From Apus apus (Eukaryota > Chordata > Aves > Apodiformes > Apodidae), in NCBI RefSeq assembly GCF_020740795.1, contig NC_067290.1, positions 15,110,001-15,174,000 on the forward strand: DNA of 64,000 bases. Reading direction: 5' to 3'. Shown piece by piece: positions 44,265-58,000 of the stretch. Both the position numbers and the translations under genes were made by a program. The notes beneath the pieces were generated by a model. The model saw nothing but the letters and a program-made list of their open reading frames with translations. It was not told the origin of the DNA and searched no databases. Every line of letters starts with the position of its first letter. Within the stretch, counting starts at the first letter, position 1.

Positions 44265-44371
44265 AACTGGTTGGAAAGGACCTTCAGAGGTTACCTAGTC
44301 CAGCCTCCACTTGAATAATAAAATCATTTAGGTTGGAAAAGACTGTTAAGATCACTGAGTCCAACTGTTAA
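44265..44371 (-). mobile_element. Two adjacent CR1 3' tails (minus orientation)
   Basis: TGGTTGGAAAGGACCTTCAG...GTCCAGCC (44268-44315) and then AATCATTTAGGTTGGAAAAG...CACTGAGTCCAAC (44322-44366) are two successive copies of the reverse-complemented CR1 3' end. They differ in sequence, so two insertions lie next to each other. Confidence 0.8.
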
Positions 44372-47300
44372 AAGCAGAGATCAGGTGAGGGTGCTCTGGG
44401 CTCTATCAAGCTGAGTCTTAGAAGCTCCCAAGGATGGACCTGCCAGTCCCACATGCTCCACTGTCCCCACAGGGCAATGCACCCATCCAGTCTGGTCTCT
44501 CAGGTGCTGCAGAGTGGCTGCACAGTGCTGCTGCTGCTGAGGTGGTTTGTGGCTTTGCATTTCCTGCTTGCATTTCCTTATGAGTATATTTTCAGGTAAA
44601 CAGTTGATGTTTCTACTTTGTGCTGCAGTAGATCTAGGTTTGTCACTTCTCTGTCTGGATTCAAGGCTTTCTAGCAGGATTGAATAATCAAAAATAACAC
44701 ATTATACAAAAAACAAACCCAAGAAAACCAAAATTGTGTTTTCCTTGGTATTTTCTCTCCTGCAGCCTGTGGGACTGCCAGAAACCACAGGTGTGGGGAG
44801 ATGGGAACTCGGTACCTGTCTGGCATCACACAGCCATGTGGTTGACTTCTGAAACGCTTTTGAGAGCCTGGTGTTTATATAAGCTTGGTGTGTATTTTGC
44901 ATTTTGATTTTTCTAAATATAGATATTATAAGATAACTTTTTATATATATCTTTTATATATATATAAAAAAATATTTCACAGCCTTACTGCATGAGCTTC
45001 AGTCCATCACACTCCATTCTGCCACTTACAGGTTGCAAGTGCAGATTTTTCAGAGAAAGGGTTGACTGTACCCCTTAGCAAAACACCCTCACTCAATAAT
45101 TAGGTGATAGCTTCTGCTCAGAAGCATATGCATTCCTTTGAAAAATTATTTGTCTTTGTCTTTTATTCTTTTTTCATGTGCCTTGATGGTCATTTTATCT
45201 TAAAGGCAGGGAACAACTTTCCCTCCTGAAGAAGCAGTTGGCCTCTCTGGCAGCTGGAGCTGATCACTTGCAGAGAAAAAAAAAAAAAAGAAAGAAAAGA
45301 ATTAATCTTCTTTGGTTCTTTGCTCTTTTTACTCCTTTGAGCACCAGCTCGTTCTTGTTTCACAAGACTGGGCAAACAGAAGTTCCTGTCTGCTGTCGGT
45401 GTCGCTCAGTGTTTTACATGCAGATAATCACATTCTTCCCTCTGTTCATCTCCATGCTCTGAAATAGCTGCTGTCACCATTTTCAGTTTGGTCGGGTGCT
45501 GGCGTGCCAGTTTTCCCATTCATTCCCTTATTCCTGAAGGTCAGTGCTCTTGCCATAGGCAGTTATTTTAAGCAAGGGAGATGTGAAGCAGGGAGCTATG
45601 ATGGCACCATTGAAGAGAAGAAGTTATGAAACAGCATGGGGAAATTGAACAGTTTGTTTACACGCCTGGGCAGGAGACAGGCTTTTGAATGGATGTGTGT
45701 TGTTTTAAACGCAGTGTTGCAGCCTTAACCTTCTAGTAGGATTTTTAATTTCTTATTAAAACTTTTTCTAGTTTTCCTTTGTGTTGTCTTTGAGGTTTTT
45801 TTGGACAGCTTGTTCTGCAGGACCATGCCAGCAAGGCTGTCATCTCCTCCAGAGGGGAATAGCTCGGTTTCAAGCCAGTATAATAGGTTTTGAAAATCCT
45901 CTTTTTATACATCTCTCACTTTGTAATGCTGCTCCTGTGGCTTTCGCCTGACTGATCCTGCAGCATGTTCATCTGATTGGATTTGCTCCGTTTGCTACCA
46001 TACGGAGTAACCTGCAGGCATCCTTTCTGTGCCTCTGGGGTTTGAAGTGCCACTACACATTGCTAATTTGAGAAATTAATTCCTTCTTCAGTAGTCTCTT
46101 AAATATTTTTTGGTTTCTTTTCATTCATTCGCTCTCCATCCTCAGTGCTAAATCGAAAAAAATGTAGGACTTGGTGTTGATTTTCATCAAGAGCAGTAGC
46201 ACAGCATTGAAAGATGTGCTGTGGTGCTGAAAGGAAACTCAAAATGCCTGGCTGCCTAATAGGTTTGCTCAGAACCACTTTGGGAGTATAAAAGCCCTTT
46301 GCTTTCTTCCTTACATTTCTATTGTGCTTTTTTTTTTCCCCTTTGAAATTGTGTTCATCAGATGCAGTTTCTGATGCACACAAATAGATTTATTTTCCCA
46401 GAATGAAAAAAAGTGCATGTTTATACATGTGTGGTCTTTGCAAAATTCCTTTCATTTGTTGTTTTTTTGTTTTTTGTTTTTGTTTTTGTTTTTTTTAAGT
46501 CCCTGCTTTTGTCCCCAGGCTGTTGTGAATGCATGTAGTTGTGACTGTCTGAAGTGGTGAGACTTGTTAAATGTCAGTTCTGGCCCATGTTTTGAGGTTC
46601 TTTATTTTTTCACTATGAATATAATGTAATGTGAAAATATAAAATATTTAAAATATTTGAGAATAAATTTGTTCCTTGTGTGCTCTGTGCCATGTAAAAT
46701 CATCACCAACCTTTGATCAAGGACCTTCAGCAAGTGAAACAAGAAGTCTCAGGCAGGATTAAAAACTTGCTGGTTGGTTTCCCAGCAGCAGTCAGGGTGG
46801 TTTGTCAGGAAAGGAAAACCTCTCAGCAGCTCTTGAGTTATCTGTAGTAGAGTATTTAAATTCTATTTAATATTTAAACTGTTTAAAAATAAAGTTTTTT
46901 TGGTAAATGGTTACATTTTATTAACAAGAAATAGACCATCAGCTGAGGAGGTGAGAAGGAAGTAGGCTAAGTATGAATGCACGGATAAGGCCATATTTAT
47001 CCTACCATAATGTCACAGTAGATGGTTTTCTGCTCAATACTGTAAGAAAATCCAGGTACAGTGGAGCAAGGGAGGAGTTAATGGAAGCAGAGGGATGACA
47101 CAGTGCTCAACAGATCATCTCTGCTGGCAGGAGCAGTGCTGGGGCAGGGGGGCTTGTTGGCACAGGAGGGGTGGCCGTGGTCTGAAGCCTTCTCCAGCCC
47201 CGCTCTGCCAGCAGCATCACCTCAGTCATTTACCAAATGACTTCTAAAAAAAACAAACTGAATGCCACAGGAATTTTGAAGATGTTAATGTGCTGCTCTT

Positions 47301-50040
47301 CCTAAGAACCCATTTCTCAGTTGGTTCATTGTCTCACTTTTATACCTTGCAGCATGTTAGTGTCTCATTTTCAGTAAAACCTGTTGTTGTTGTGAATTAA
47401 GGGCCCAATGTGAAGTATTTATGCTGTGGCTTGACTAGTGCCTGCTGCTTCAGTGGCCTGATGAGCCAAAGGCTGTGCTTCAGGGTGCTCGGGGGGGTCA
47501 TTAGGGCTACATTCAAGCCATGGCCATAAATCCCCAATCTCTCCCATTCACCCCTCTCCTGCCGGTCACTCCCTGAACACCTGAACATTTCCAGGTCTCT
47601 GGTGCTCTTTGCATGAGTGTGGGCAAAAACCCCCCTTGGCATCAGTGGTTTTACCTGGGGTCTAAGAGATGCTGAAGTGATGTTGTGGGCATTGCCTGGG
47701 CACAGGTCCCTTGGGCTCTGGGCAGCCCTGGAGTCATTGGTGCATGACTGTCATTTGTTTCTGTGATTTGTGTCATGAAGCCACATTTTACAGTATGTAA
47801 AGTTTGATTCAGCTCTTTGCAAGGGGCCTGATGGCTGAGGAGGAGTTGTGAGATTTTGTTCACATGGTCTCTTCTCTTGCTGAATGCCAAAGTCAACAAG
47901 GTTCTCTCCTGCCCTTGGGACCTCACTGGCTATTAATTTTCCTGGCTGTGAGGCAGCCTCCAGCCTCAGCTCTTGGCATATTTGCAGTACTGTGTCCCAA
48001 AGGTGTGTCACTGTGCTGTGCAGAAATGTGAGGCTGTATTTAGAGATTAGAATTCCCCTCCCCTTAAAGAATGAGAACTAAGTCTGAGGAATGCTGAATC
48101 TCAAAAAGCAGATCCTGTAGTGGGATAACATTTAAAAAAATGAGTGTTTCTTCAGTCTGGCATCCCCTGGGGATGTGCTCATGGTGGAGGAGTGGGTAGC
48201 TGGGGAGGTAAGGCTGTGGAGCTGGCTGGGTCAGCACCAGTCCTGCCTTCTGTGCCCCTTCCAGCAAGTTCAGAGTGTGGTTTTTTTTTTCCTTCTGAGA
48301 TCAGATCAAAACCCAGGATGCCTCTGGGCAGGCAGGATTTGTGTGCTGCTGTGGTGTCAGGCAGCTCTTCACGTGATAAGGTTGCACCCTATATCCAGCC
48401 AGGCTCCTGTGCTGCTGAGTCAAGTTGCCCGTTTCTGAATGATTCCTCTTTTGAGATCATCCTTCTTCACAATAGAGCTGTAAAAATAAATCTGTCATTA
48501 GCATCAAGTTGCAGATGCAGGAGAAATTTTCCATTGGACCAGGCTGCACAATAGGAGAGAAATGCCAGTTTTATTCCAATTTACTGTTTGTTTTTAGCAG
48601 AGCTTCACCCGGCAGTGACCTGTATGTGCAGCATATGCTGCTCTCTGCCTTCTCATAAGGATGCAGCCATTAGGGGAGGAGGAGCTCCCAGTGTCCAGAG
48701 GAGTTCCTGCCTGGGCAGGGATGCTGAGGCAGGGATGTTGGCTGGCTCTGCCAGCAGGCAGCTCCCCCTGCCTCTGTTTGGGATCCATCTCTGTGGTGGG
48801 GGCTGGCTGGGACTTGCTGAGGATGTGCCCACCTGAAGAAGCCCTACAGCTCTCTTCCGGAGCACCTCGTGCTGTGAGCACGATGGAAAAGCTCAGTACT
48901 AAAATTATGCTCTTTGTGATTGCAGTGAATGTTCTGTGTTTTGTGTTTTAGTTTTTTTTATGGTGCAAAAATATTGATAAGAGCCCTGAATTTCTCTCCC
49001 AGGACCAACAGGTTGCGTGTCTGTGTGTTTCCTGCATTTTAGTGCTTCCTCATCATTGCCCTTCACCTCTTAATCTGCTTATCCCTACACCGAGTATCCC
49101 AGCCCTCATTTCATCCTGTATATGCAGTGTTGCAGTGAAGGATGCTTCTGTTCTCTCTTGCTTAGACTTATTTTTTATTTATTTTTGCTCTCTCTTTTTT
49201 AAGTTGAGTGCTTAACACTGAATGAAGCAACAAATACAAAGCTGGACAGTAGCATACTCATATTGCTGAGCTTTTCTATGTGTAAATGACTTGTTTGCCA
49301 TTTCAACCCCTACTGCAACCCAAGCAGGGGCTTCTTTGAGCCTCCTGCAGCAACGTGTGACTTCTCTGCTCGACAGATCACAATTGCAGTTAGAGCCAAC
49401 AAAAAAAAAAAGAGCTCATGAATAATCCTGGCTGTTCCTCCCCATGTGCCACCTTTCGCTGCACTCAGTGAGGATGATTCAAATAATGCAAAATTCACTT
49501 GCAGAAAATGTCAGAAAATATCTTGGCTAAACTGTTCCTGGTGACTAAGAGGGGCTGGTGTTGCTGATGGTGGCTCTGGTGAGCCACAGCAGCAGGGACC
49601 TGGCTGCGGGGATGCATAATGGTCCACAGTGACTTGTTAAATTGTTTGGAGGAGACAGGAGAGTGTGGCTTCCTGCATGCTGGGATGATGCTGTGGTGGA
49701 GAGGGGCAAGAAAAACAGCTGTGAGGGAAGATGAATGCTCTGGAGAGATGGGAAGCGGCCGGCTTTCTTCTTGGCATCTCCTGGCACTCAGCCACCGCCC
49801 CCCGCCTCATCCTTCCCTTGGTACATGAAGTTACAGCAAAGCTGTTTGCTTGGACTAGACGTGGGTTTTCTCCAGCTCTCAGCTCACTTAGCACTTCATC
49901 GTTTCACAGAAAAGCAAGCTGAGGATGGGGAATGGCTGTCAGGTTCTCCAAAGCAGAGCGGGATACTGAGTCAGAGGCTCCCTGTGTATTTGAAAGCTTT
50001 GCTGTGTTGGCCACTTGCTTCAGACAAGCTGGGGAGCCAC
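44372..50040 (+). other. BSN: BSN intron 2 segment
   Basis: 5.7 kb. AT-rich around 44880-45000, 46080-46700 and 46850-46930 (A13 at 45278-45290; (T)nG tract at 46460-46497). I see no conserved BSN exon 3 (which should encode VKEWLCLNC) or other gene. Confidence 0.7.
44940..44978. repeat. TA-rich microsatellite
   Basis: TTTTTATATATATCTTTTATATATATATAAAAAAATATTT-like block, two TA runs separated by CTTT. It forms a long imperfect palindrome. Confidence 0.85.
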
Positions 50041-50041
50041 T

Positions 50042-50215
50042 TTTTTACAAGGGCAGGGAGTGATGGGACATGGGGGAACTATTTCAAACTGAAAAAGGGG
50101 AGATTTAGATTAAATATTATGAAGAAATCCTTTCCTGTGAGGGTGGTAAGACACTGGCCCAGGGTGCCCATCACCAGAAACCCAAAACCTGTCTCTCGGC
50201 CGTAGTCACATTTAG
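50042..50215 (+). mobile_element. CR1 LINE fragment, diverged
   Basis: GTGATGGGACATGGGGGAAC, TTAGATTAAATATTATGAAG, CTTTCCTGTGAGGGTGGTAAG and ACTGGCCCAGGGTGCCCA fit the CR1 3' UTR in order. Truncated at both ends; no tail repeats seen. Confidence 0.75.
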
Positions 50216-53200
50216 GTGCTGAGAGGGGATTTACATAGTGTGGAGGACTGAAAAGTCCCTGCTGCTGAATTGTGGCTCAGGGAAATCCCCTAAGTTGGAA
50301 AGAAGACTTAACATTGACTTCTTGCTTCCTACCTGCTCTGTCATCCCCTTGCTGTGTCCAAGCCATGGGGTTAGACTGGGTAGACCCTTGAGATGGAGAC
50401 TGGAGTGGTGGGTAAGACAGAGTAAGTTTTGGTGCCCACTTACCTGCAGCTGCCCTCTCCTCCTTCTAACGAGCACAACACAGTATCCCCTGAGATGGAA
50501 CCAGAAGCACAAATGCTTGGGCTCATCTCTTCAGCAAAGCCTAAATTATTCTGAATCATCCAATGTCCTTATCAGAGCGCTACAGACGCTGCTGCGTCAG
50601 TCACAGCTCAGGCCAGCAGAGCCAGTGGCAGTGCTCTGCCTGTTTCATTGCCACCAGCCAGCAGCTATTTGAAGCCCTGTCCCCAAAGAGCAAATGAGCT
50701 TGTCACTGCCTGTAACTTGGCTGTGCAGGAAGCGCGGGCTCAGCAAGTGTTCCCTGTTAAAAACCTGCTCAGGATACGAGTGTACAGAGGTGTGTGTTTA
50801 GTGAGGCAGCCAGCTGGGTCTGTTGGAGTGGGGACATGTCTGGGCTGGGCTCTAGGAATGAGAACTCCCCTTGTGATTTTAGGTTTTGGGGTTTTTTACC
50901 TCTTTCTGAATTGTGGAGTATCCCAACACCTGAAGATGTGAGGGGAAGCTGCTGCAAGGGAAACTTAGAAGGTCCATATCCCTCCAACTCCTTGGTTGAG
51001 TCTTTCCTCCAACACCAGCTTCATCGTGGCTCTGAGCCCCATGTGGGTTCTGCTCAGCCCCTTCTTTGCTCTCAGATGTACTGGGTCTTCTTTCTTCTCT
51101 GGGAGACATTCCTTGTTTCTCCTGATCTGAAAGGCCTTGCTGTTCCTTTCCCTCTGTAAGTAGAGCATGATGCCCGGTGGATAAAATACCAGGTCTAGTG
51201 GAAAGGTCTAGCTAAAAGCTAGTGGTAGGTGATAAAATCACTCTGGGGACCCGAGGAAGAGTTGAATTACCTGAATTTCTGGATTCCTCTGAAATAATGA
51301 GCATACTCTTCATAGGGAGAGCCTTGTCCTTGCACATGCCTGCCTCTGTTTTCCTTATGATGGGCTGTGCACACTCTTCATATTGCAAAACATTTTGAGA
51401 AAAGCAAATACTCTTGGTGCTGGATGAAGCACAGCATGCAAGACCAACAGTGCTGGGGCAGAGGAGGGGTCCCTCTCAAAAGGTGGATCCCCATTAAACT
51501 GTGCTGTTGTACTCAGATGCTGCTCTCATCCAGTACTGAGGGACCTTTGGCAGACTGGAGTGTGAATCCTGATGTTTCCTCAGTCCCAGGTCAGTGCTGA
51601 GATGCTGGGCCAGGCCAGCTAATGCCCTAAAGTTTGTTTTTACAGACTTGTTCTGACCTGCCATAATGAGATTGTGGCTTTCAAGTTGGAGAGTGCTTGG
51701 AGAAATATCTCCAAACAGGCATGCTGCTGCTGCCATCTGTCTTTGGGCTGCTTCTGGGATCCCAGTACTTGCTCCCAGCAGATGACCATTATTGCCTTGT
51801 TGAATTAGGATGAAAAAAAGTCCTGTGACCTCTGAAATACTTTTTTCTGTGACTAATTTCAGGTGTTTAAGTCTCGATGAGACCCAGGAGGTGTGTTGAA
51901 AAAACACTTTATGCAGATCCTGGGCTTAAAGATTTTACAGGCTTGCCCAGTAAAGTCCCCTGATCTGATTGTTTTGAAAGTTGTTTTATTTGCAGGGCTC
52001 CAAACAGCTCCAGTGTCACTGCATTGAGTGATCCAAGGCCATGCCACCCCAACCAAGAGCCAACATTGAGTGCTTTGTCACTTCTTGTAAGAAGTGAAGC
52101 CTTCATTGCTCTTCCTGATGGTTTTGGCCAGCTCAAGCTGTTGCCTCAAGTTCCCTTCTTCTACAGCCAACCCCTTATCCTGTATCTTCCAGCTGCTGGC
52201 ACTTGCTCCATGCCTCCCAGCCTGCATCCCACCTGGGAGCAAAGATCTCATCCCCTGAGGTGATGCTGGCCATGCACAGTGTGCTGGTTTGCATCCCAAC
52301 ACCTGGTGCATGCCATCATTCAGACCTTCTTCTCCTTTCCTTTCTCCAGGGGCCAGCCCAGCCAGGCAGAGGGGTTAATACCAACAGACAAGGCTGTGGG
52401 CAGATAAAAGCTTGTGGGAAGGTGCTATTTATTTGGCTGTAAAATGTTCTTCTCCACCCAGTGTGCACATTCTGCTTCTTCCTGCTAGCCAGCCAATCCA
52501 TCAATTACCTGCCCAATTTAAGGCAGTTTGGGTCTGATTACTTGAGGTCAGCAGAGCTCCTGTGTTCAGCTGAGGCTTTGATGCATGACACTTGAAAATC
52601 AGGAGTGAGGCCTCTCCAGCTGAACACCCAAGCATGGAGGGAGCAGCAGTGGCTCCTGCTGTCCTGCCTGCGAGAGCTGCGCTGTAGCTCTGAGTCAATC
52701 CTGTGCCTGGCAGGGACACCCAAGTCCCCTGGCTCTGCAGCTGGGCTGTGCAGACAAGATTTATTGTTTCTTTCCAAAAGCAGTTTCTAATTGGCATGGG
52801 AGCAAATCAAAGGAGGGTGAAATCAGTTTGAGTTGTGCAGTTTGCTTCTCTCTAGTTTCCTTTCTGTCTGGATGGACACGGAGCGTTGCCATTCCTGGAG
52901 CATGTCAGCTGGCACTGCCCATCACCCAGCCCAGTGTGCTCCTTGGCTTTGGCAGCTGCACCTGTGCAAGGCACCTGGTGGGGATGTGCTGGGCACATTC
53001 AGCACCTGCAGGCCATGGATTGAGCTATAGGGCTTGACTAAGAAATGTTTTAACTGTGCAGATCTACCACCAATGTCCTGCCAGAAGCATAGGGCAGCTG
53101 CCTGGAGATAGCTCTGTCACAGCTGGAGTGTTTTAAATAAAAAATACACTATTTACAAGTAAGAGAAGCTTTTTTTTTTTCCTTTGCCTGATAAGTTAAT

Positions 53201-54760
53201 TTGAGATTTCATTAACCACTGGCCTGCTCCTGCACACCCAGTTGATGGCTGTGATGGCATGGATAGATGCCTGTGTTGAGGAGCTCTTAAATATTTTGTT
53301 CAAATGAACAACCTGATTTATTCCTCTGGCATTTACTGCATGCACGACTGTGTCCAATACTTCTCCATCTCTCTTTCCATCTCCTCTTTGCAGCCTCTGG
53401 TGCTGGAAGCGTGGCTCATCATCAGGAGCACAATCCAGGGGGATGTTCTCCATGCACCATGGGGGTGCAATAGCATTAAAGAGCTAAAGGCAACCTTAAA
53501 ATAGCAGTTGACAGCTGCATGTTTGCACAAAAAGGGTGTTTGAGAGAAATCTTGCATGCTGGGTTTGGGGTTTTTTATGTGTTGACCCAAAGCTGCTGAT
53601 GTTGGGATCAAAAACAAACTAAGAAGCCTAAACAAGTGGAGAAGTGGAGGAAAGATTTGCTGCTGGGGTATTTTTTTTTAAGCTGAGTAATTTCTATTTG
53701 AAAAAATGTCTTTTCTCTAACAGTTTCTGCTTTTGTAATCAATCCCCTCATTTGAGCAGAATGAAACCAGTTTTCCTTGTAAGCTTGCCCAGGGTTTGCT
53801 GCTGGGCTGTGGGGTCCTGGGCAGGTTGCTCTGTGGTGACCTTTTGAGCCCCCCATCAAGAGGGCAGCAGAGGCCTCCTCAAACTGGGTAATGTCATATT
53901 TTGGCTTGGGTGATTGGAGAGGAGGCAGCCTTTCAGACAGCAGGATTCTTACTGATTAAGAGTTTATTCACCTTCCTGGGGTGTATCAGTTTAGATCTCC
54001 ATGGCAATCATTACTTTAGATCAGTGAGCAAAAAATCCTGATTTGAATGACCAATTTAAACCTTGCTTTGCAATTAGCAGTTTATTTGAAGACCCAGTGA
54101 TTGCTGTAGCAGACTGGCTTGCAATTAAGTATCCTCTTCATAGAAGGTATATAATGAGTATAAAACCCAATTAACAGTGATGAGGCTTTACAGGTAGCTG
54201 TTCAAATTCTAATTGTTTGCACATTTTTCTGTTGGAATTGGTGTATTTTACTTAGCAGATGATGACTTAGGAGCAGGGTGCAGATGTGTTTGGATGAGAA
54301 TAGGAGTTCCAACACAGAAGACCTATTCTAATCTATCAAAATAGGTAGGTGGTGACTGGAGTAGCTGTCTCTGGTGTTTATGGACATACTTCTCAGCCTG
54401 TTTTTGGTGGCAGGGCCATAAGGCCAAACAGGAGGTGGAACTGTAGGTTGCTTTGATGGGGACTGTGCAAGGCTGAGCTCCTTTCATAGCACATGGTCCT
54501 CCAAAGCTGCCTGAAACTGGAAATGTGGAAAACCATTAATTGGATCTGAAGGCCATGGAGGGACCATGGAAACCCAGGGGAGATCAAAACCAAGAGTTCT
54601 GCAGCATGAAGGTAGTGTCCAGTCACCTCTAGGAGGCATTTGCCTGTTGTGGTCTTGCTGGATGTGCTCCCCCAGACAGATGCCTTCAGCAGGGAAGCTG
54701 GTCCCAGGCTGTTTTTACTGAATAAAACATCTGCTGTTCAGTCTTTGTGGTCTGTTGGAT
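50216..54760 (+). other. BSN: BSN intron 2 segment
   Basis: 4.5 kb without supported exon or transposon. It contains an AT-rich, homeobox-motif-rich block at 53940-54260 that is listed as a finding. Confidence 0.7.
53940..54260. promoter_or_regulatory. Candidate conserved noncoding element
   Basis: AT-rich block with CCATGGCAATCATTA, CAATTAGCAG, CAATTAAG, CCAATTAACAG and TTCTAATTG: at least four ATTA/TAAT homeobox cores and a CCATGGCAA half X-box in about 300 bp. It has no repeat ancestry that I recognise. Only comparison with other birds would show whether it is constrained. Confidence 0.25.
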
Positions 54761-54764
54761 GGAA

Positions 54765-55003
54765 AGTAATGGACTTAAGCTGCAAGGAATGTTTAGGTTA
54801 ATATTTTGGGAACATTTTCTAGCAGTGAGGGTGGTTAAGCCAAAGCCCCTTATTCTCCCTTTTGCTGCCTACCCAGTAAATCCACAACTGATGGGAAGTT
54901 TAAAGACCAAATTAGACCAACATCTGATGGCAGCGATGTGGGCCTGTATGATCCTGCCCAGGGACAGAGGATAGAACCAAAACCTTTCAGGGGCCCTTGC
55001 AGC
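54765..55003 (+). mobile_element. CR1 LINE fragment, old
   Basis: AATGTTTAGGTTAATATTTTGGGAA..., CAGTGAGGGTGGTTAAG, CTGATGGGAAGTTTAAAGAC and ATGATCCTGCCCAGGGACAG follow the CR1 3' UTR order with many changes. No tail repeats remain. Confidence 0.6.
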
Positions 55004-58000
55004 CCTCTCTCCTTGCTACTGCAGGACATGGGGGTGAAATCCCAAAGCCTTTCATATGGGTTTGTAGGAGCCAACCAGCGGCATAAATAAAACCCGGAGG
55101 CAGGAGCATCTATTGGAAAAGGTGGGGCAGGGAGTGGCAGTGCTGAGTGCCCAGGCTGGAGAAAACTCCCCCAGCACCTCTAAGTCTACCTCTCCAGGGA
55201 GTCATCTGCCCCTCCAGGTGCTCAAGGTTTACAATATAGAGCCCCAAACCTTGTGGAAAAGCCTTCTGCTCTTGACTGGGGTTCCTGGAGCCCCAAGGTG
55301 GTACCTGCCTCTCCTGCCCACTGTGTGGTTGGTACATCAGTTTTCCTAGGGCTGTTCTCAGGACTTTGGTTTGTTAGCCCTCTGAATAGGAAGGGGCTGC
55401 CTAGAGTGGCTTCATCACAGGTTTGGGATTAACCTACCATCTGGAATCCTTCCAGGTCCATCTCCAGGTCTCTCCTATCCATGTGTGGCTGGTCAGGACC
55501 TTTCATGCCCCCAGCAGTGCTCTGTTCCCCTGCCTCTATTGTTTGTCCCTTCTGATGGCATCCACAGCCTCCATCCTCCAGCACATTGTGTCCCACTGGC
55601 TCCCTGCAGCCCTAATCTTCACAACCATCTAATGAAACTCCTGGAGAAACCAGTACAGCCAGCTCCTGAGGAGGGCTGTCCCAGCACAGCCCATGAAGCA
55701 AAGGGGGGTTGTCCCCTCCTGTCTCCTCCTGCATGTACATCTGAACTTTGTGCCTGTTTAATTTGTTCAATATTTTGCATCCTCTGAGCAACACCCAAAT
55801 GAAGGTACAGGCTGAGTGATTTCAAGCAAGATCAGACCTACCTTGAGCAGTTCATGCTGTTGCTCCTTTGGCCAGCATTTGGTAGCAAGCTGGGCTGTCC
55901 GAGGATCGTGGCATCTGCTCACTTTTCCTTTGCTGCAGCCATAGATTTATGTTTCATAGATTGTGTGGCTAGCTGGATTATAAATTATTCATGGCAGGGA
56001 ACTTATCGTGTTTATCTGGAATAATTGAGCAATTAAATCTGTTTAGGTATGTAAAAAGATTGTGCAATGGCTTGTCTATCTTCATGCCTTAAATTCTACA
56101 AGAACATTTATTACATATTTAATCCAGAATAATGAAAAAAAAGCAGGACAGAAATTACATCCTGCTTTGATGTATTGATCTGCTCCGGTATGTTCATTTG
56201 CAGAAGCTGCAGCAGCCTCACTCATAAATACCTACTGACCCAGGATAAATGAGACCTAACTTGGCTCCTTCAGTCTGGAGAAAATGTGATAACACCTGGT
56301 CTGTGACTCTGTCTATGAAACTGCTTCAGGTTATTTGTTAGTAACAGGATTGTCATTATTGTTTAGAAGCTTCCACCCCAGAGGCTTTCTACCGGGTCAC
56401 AGGATCACAGTCTTCTCCACCCTGGCTGCTGCTGTGCCATGGTCAGATGTTGTTGACAAGGTAATGCAAAGTTTGGGGCATAAAAGGACCTTCAAGTACT
56501 CGAGCATGTTTAGTCCCTGAGTTACAGCCATTAGCTCCTATTACTGTACTTGTCCAGAAGGATTCCCAGAGGAGCCAGAAGCATATGGGCAAGGCAGGGC
56601 CTGCTCATAACTGAATAAAAGTGGAGCCAAGCAGTAAAAAAATGATTATTTATTCTGTTATCAATAGGAAAGTGGATTGCTTTTAAATTAATCTGTTACA
56701 AGTCTATTTATTGAGAGCAGTCTGTGCTTTATATAGTGTTGCAGCTATGCATTGCATCTCTGCTGTACATGGTAACCACTCTGCACCCAGAGAAACCCAA
56801 TGGCCTTGTGTGTTTCTGTGCTTTGGCAAGAGGTTCCAGTGAATGGAAAGTTTTGAGCTTCCCTGCTCCCTCCCAGGCTGCTATTTTAGTTCTGCAGAAA
56901 ACAATGAGCAGGACTGGAGGCTCCTGTTACCCTGGACGTCCATCCTTCGGCTGGCAGAGGGTGCGGGAGCAGCAGAAAAAGGCAAATCAAGCTGTTCATT
57001 AGGCTTCCCTGGGCTGCTAGGGCTGGGGTGGGAGTCCCACATTATGGAGCAGGAGGAGACCTGGGGCTGCATTTAGAGAAGCTCAGGAAGTTCTGACCTG
57101 GGGTGAGCTCTCTGCCATCCTCCCTGCCTGAGCCCAGGGGACGGCATCCTGGGAGCACACACAGACATCCAAACCTTTCATGTGCTCCTGTGGACAGGGA
57201 ACAAAGGCTGTCTAAACAGGAGCTAGTGAGGCAGCAAATTGCACAAGAAACCTTCCCTAATGAACTGGAAGGACTTGTCTCTTTGCCTGAGGCAGTGGCA
57301 CTGCTGGCATGCTGAGCTAGGCAGCTTGCCTTGCTTTGGGGGAGGAACCTGCGCTCCGGGGGAGCAGAGAAGCAGCGCCAGGTCTGACACTGGGCACGTT
57401 TCCTTCTGCCCATCCATTGCTCTCCACCAGCAAGGGTGAGTGGAGAAGAAGGGGGGCACTGGCAGCTCGATGGGCACCTGGGCCATGGGGGATGCTGCTG
57501 GGAGAGCACCGTCCTGCCTGTGATGGCAGAGCAAGGTTAGTTGCAAAGCTCTGCTGCCTGCAGTTATATTCACTGAACGTTTGCTTCATCTTTGTGTCGG
57601 TGGCTGCATGGTGTGGGGAAAGGTCATCCAAACAGTGAGGTGGGGGAGCTGGAGGTGCCCTTTAGACCCCAGAGGGTCTGCAGAGTCATGTGTGCCTTGA
57701 CAGCCTTTGAGGAGAGAAGACTTGGTTTCAGTTAGCGCAGGGGGGGGGCTAACCAGAGACAGGGAAACTGGTTAAGAAGTGACTAATAGGATGAAATGGC
57801 ACTGTCTTATTCCACAGCTCAATTCTCTGGACAAACGTGGTTTCCCATCTGTTGTTTGCAGTGAAGGAGATGAGTTTGGGGGTTGGTTCCTCTTGCTCGC
57901 CAGCAAGCGAGCAAGTTGATTATTTTCTGGCAAGCATTAGCAGGATGATTACTGACAGCTTTGGTGGCTTCCCCTTCTGGGCAGGAGTGCTGAGGACTGG

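Noticed and set aside
57892-57915. Perfect hairpin CTTGCTCGC / GCGAGCAAG with a 6-nt loop
   Set aside because: A 9-bp stem is expected by chance a few times in 64 kb; no flanking feature suggests an RNA or terminator.
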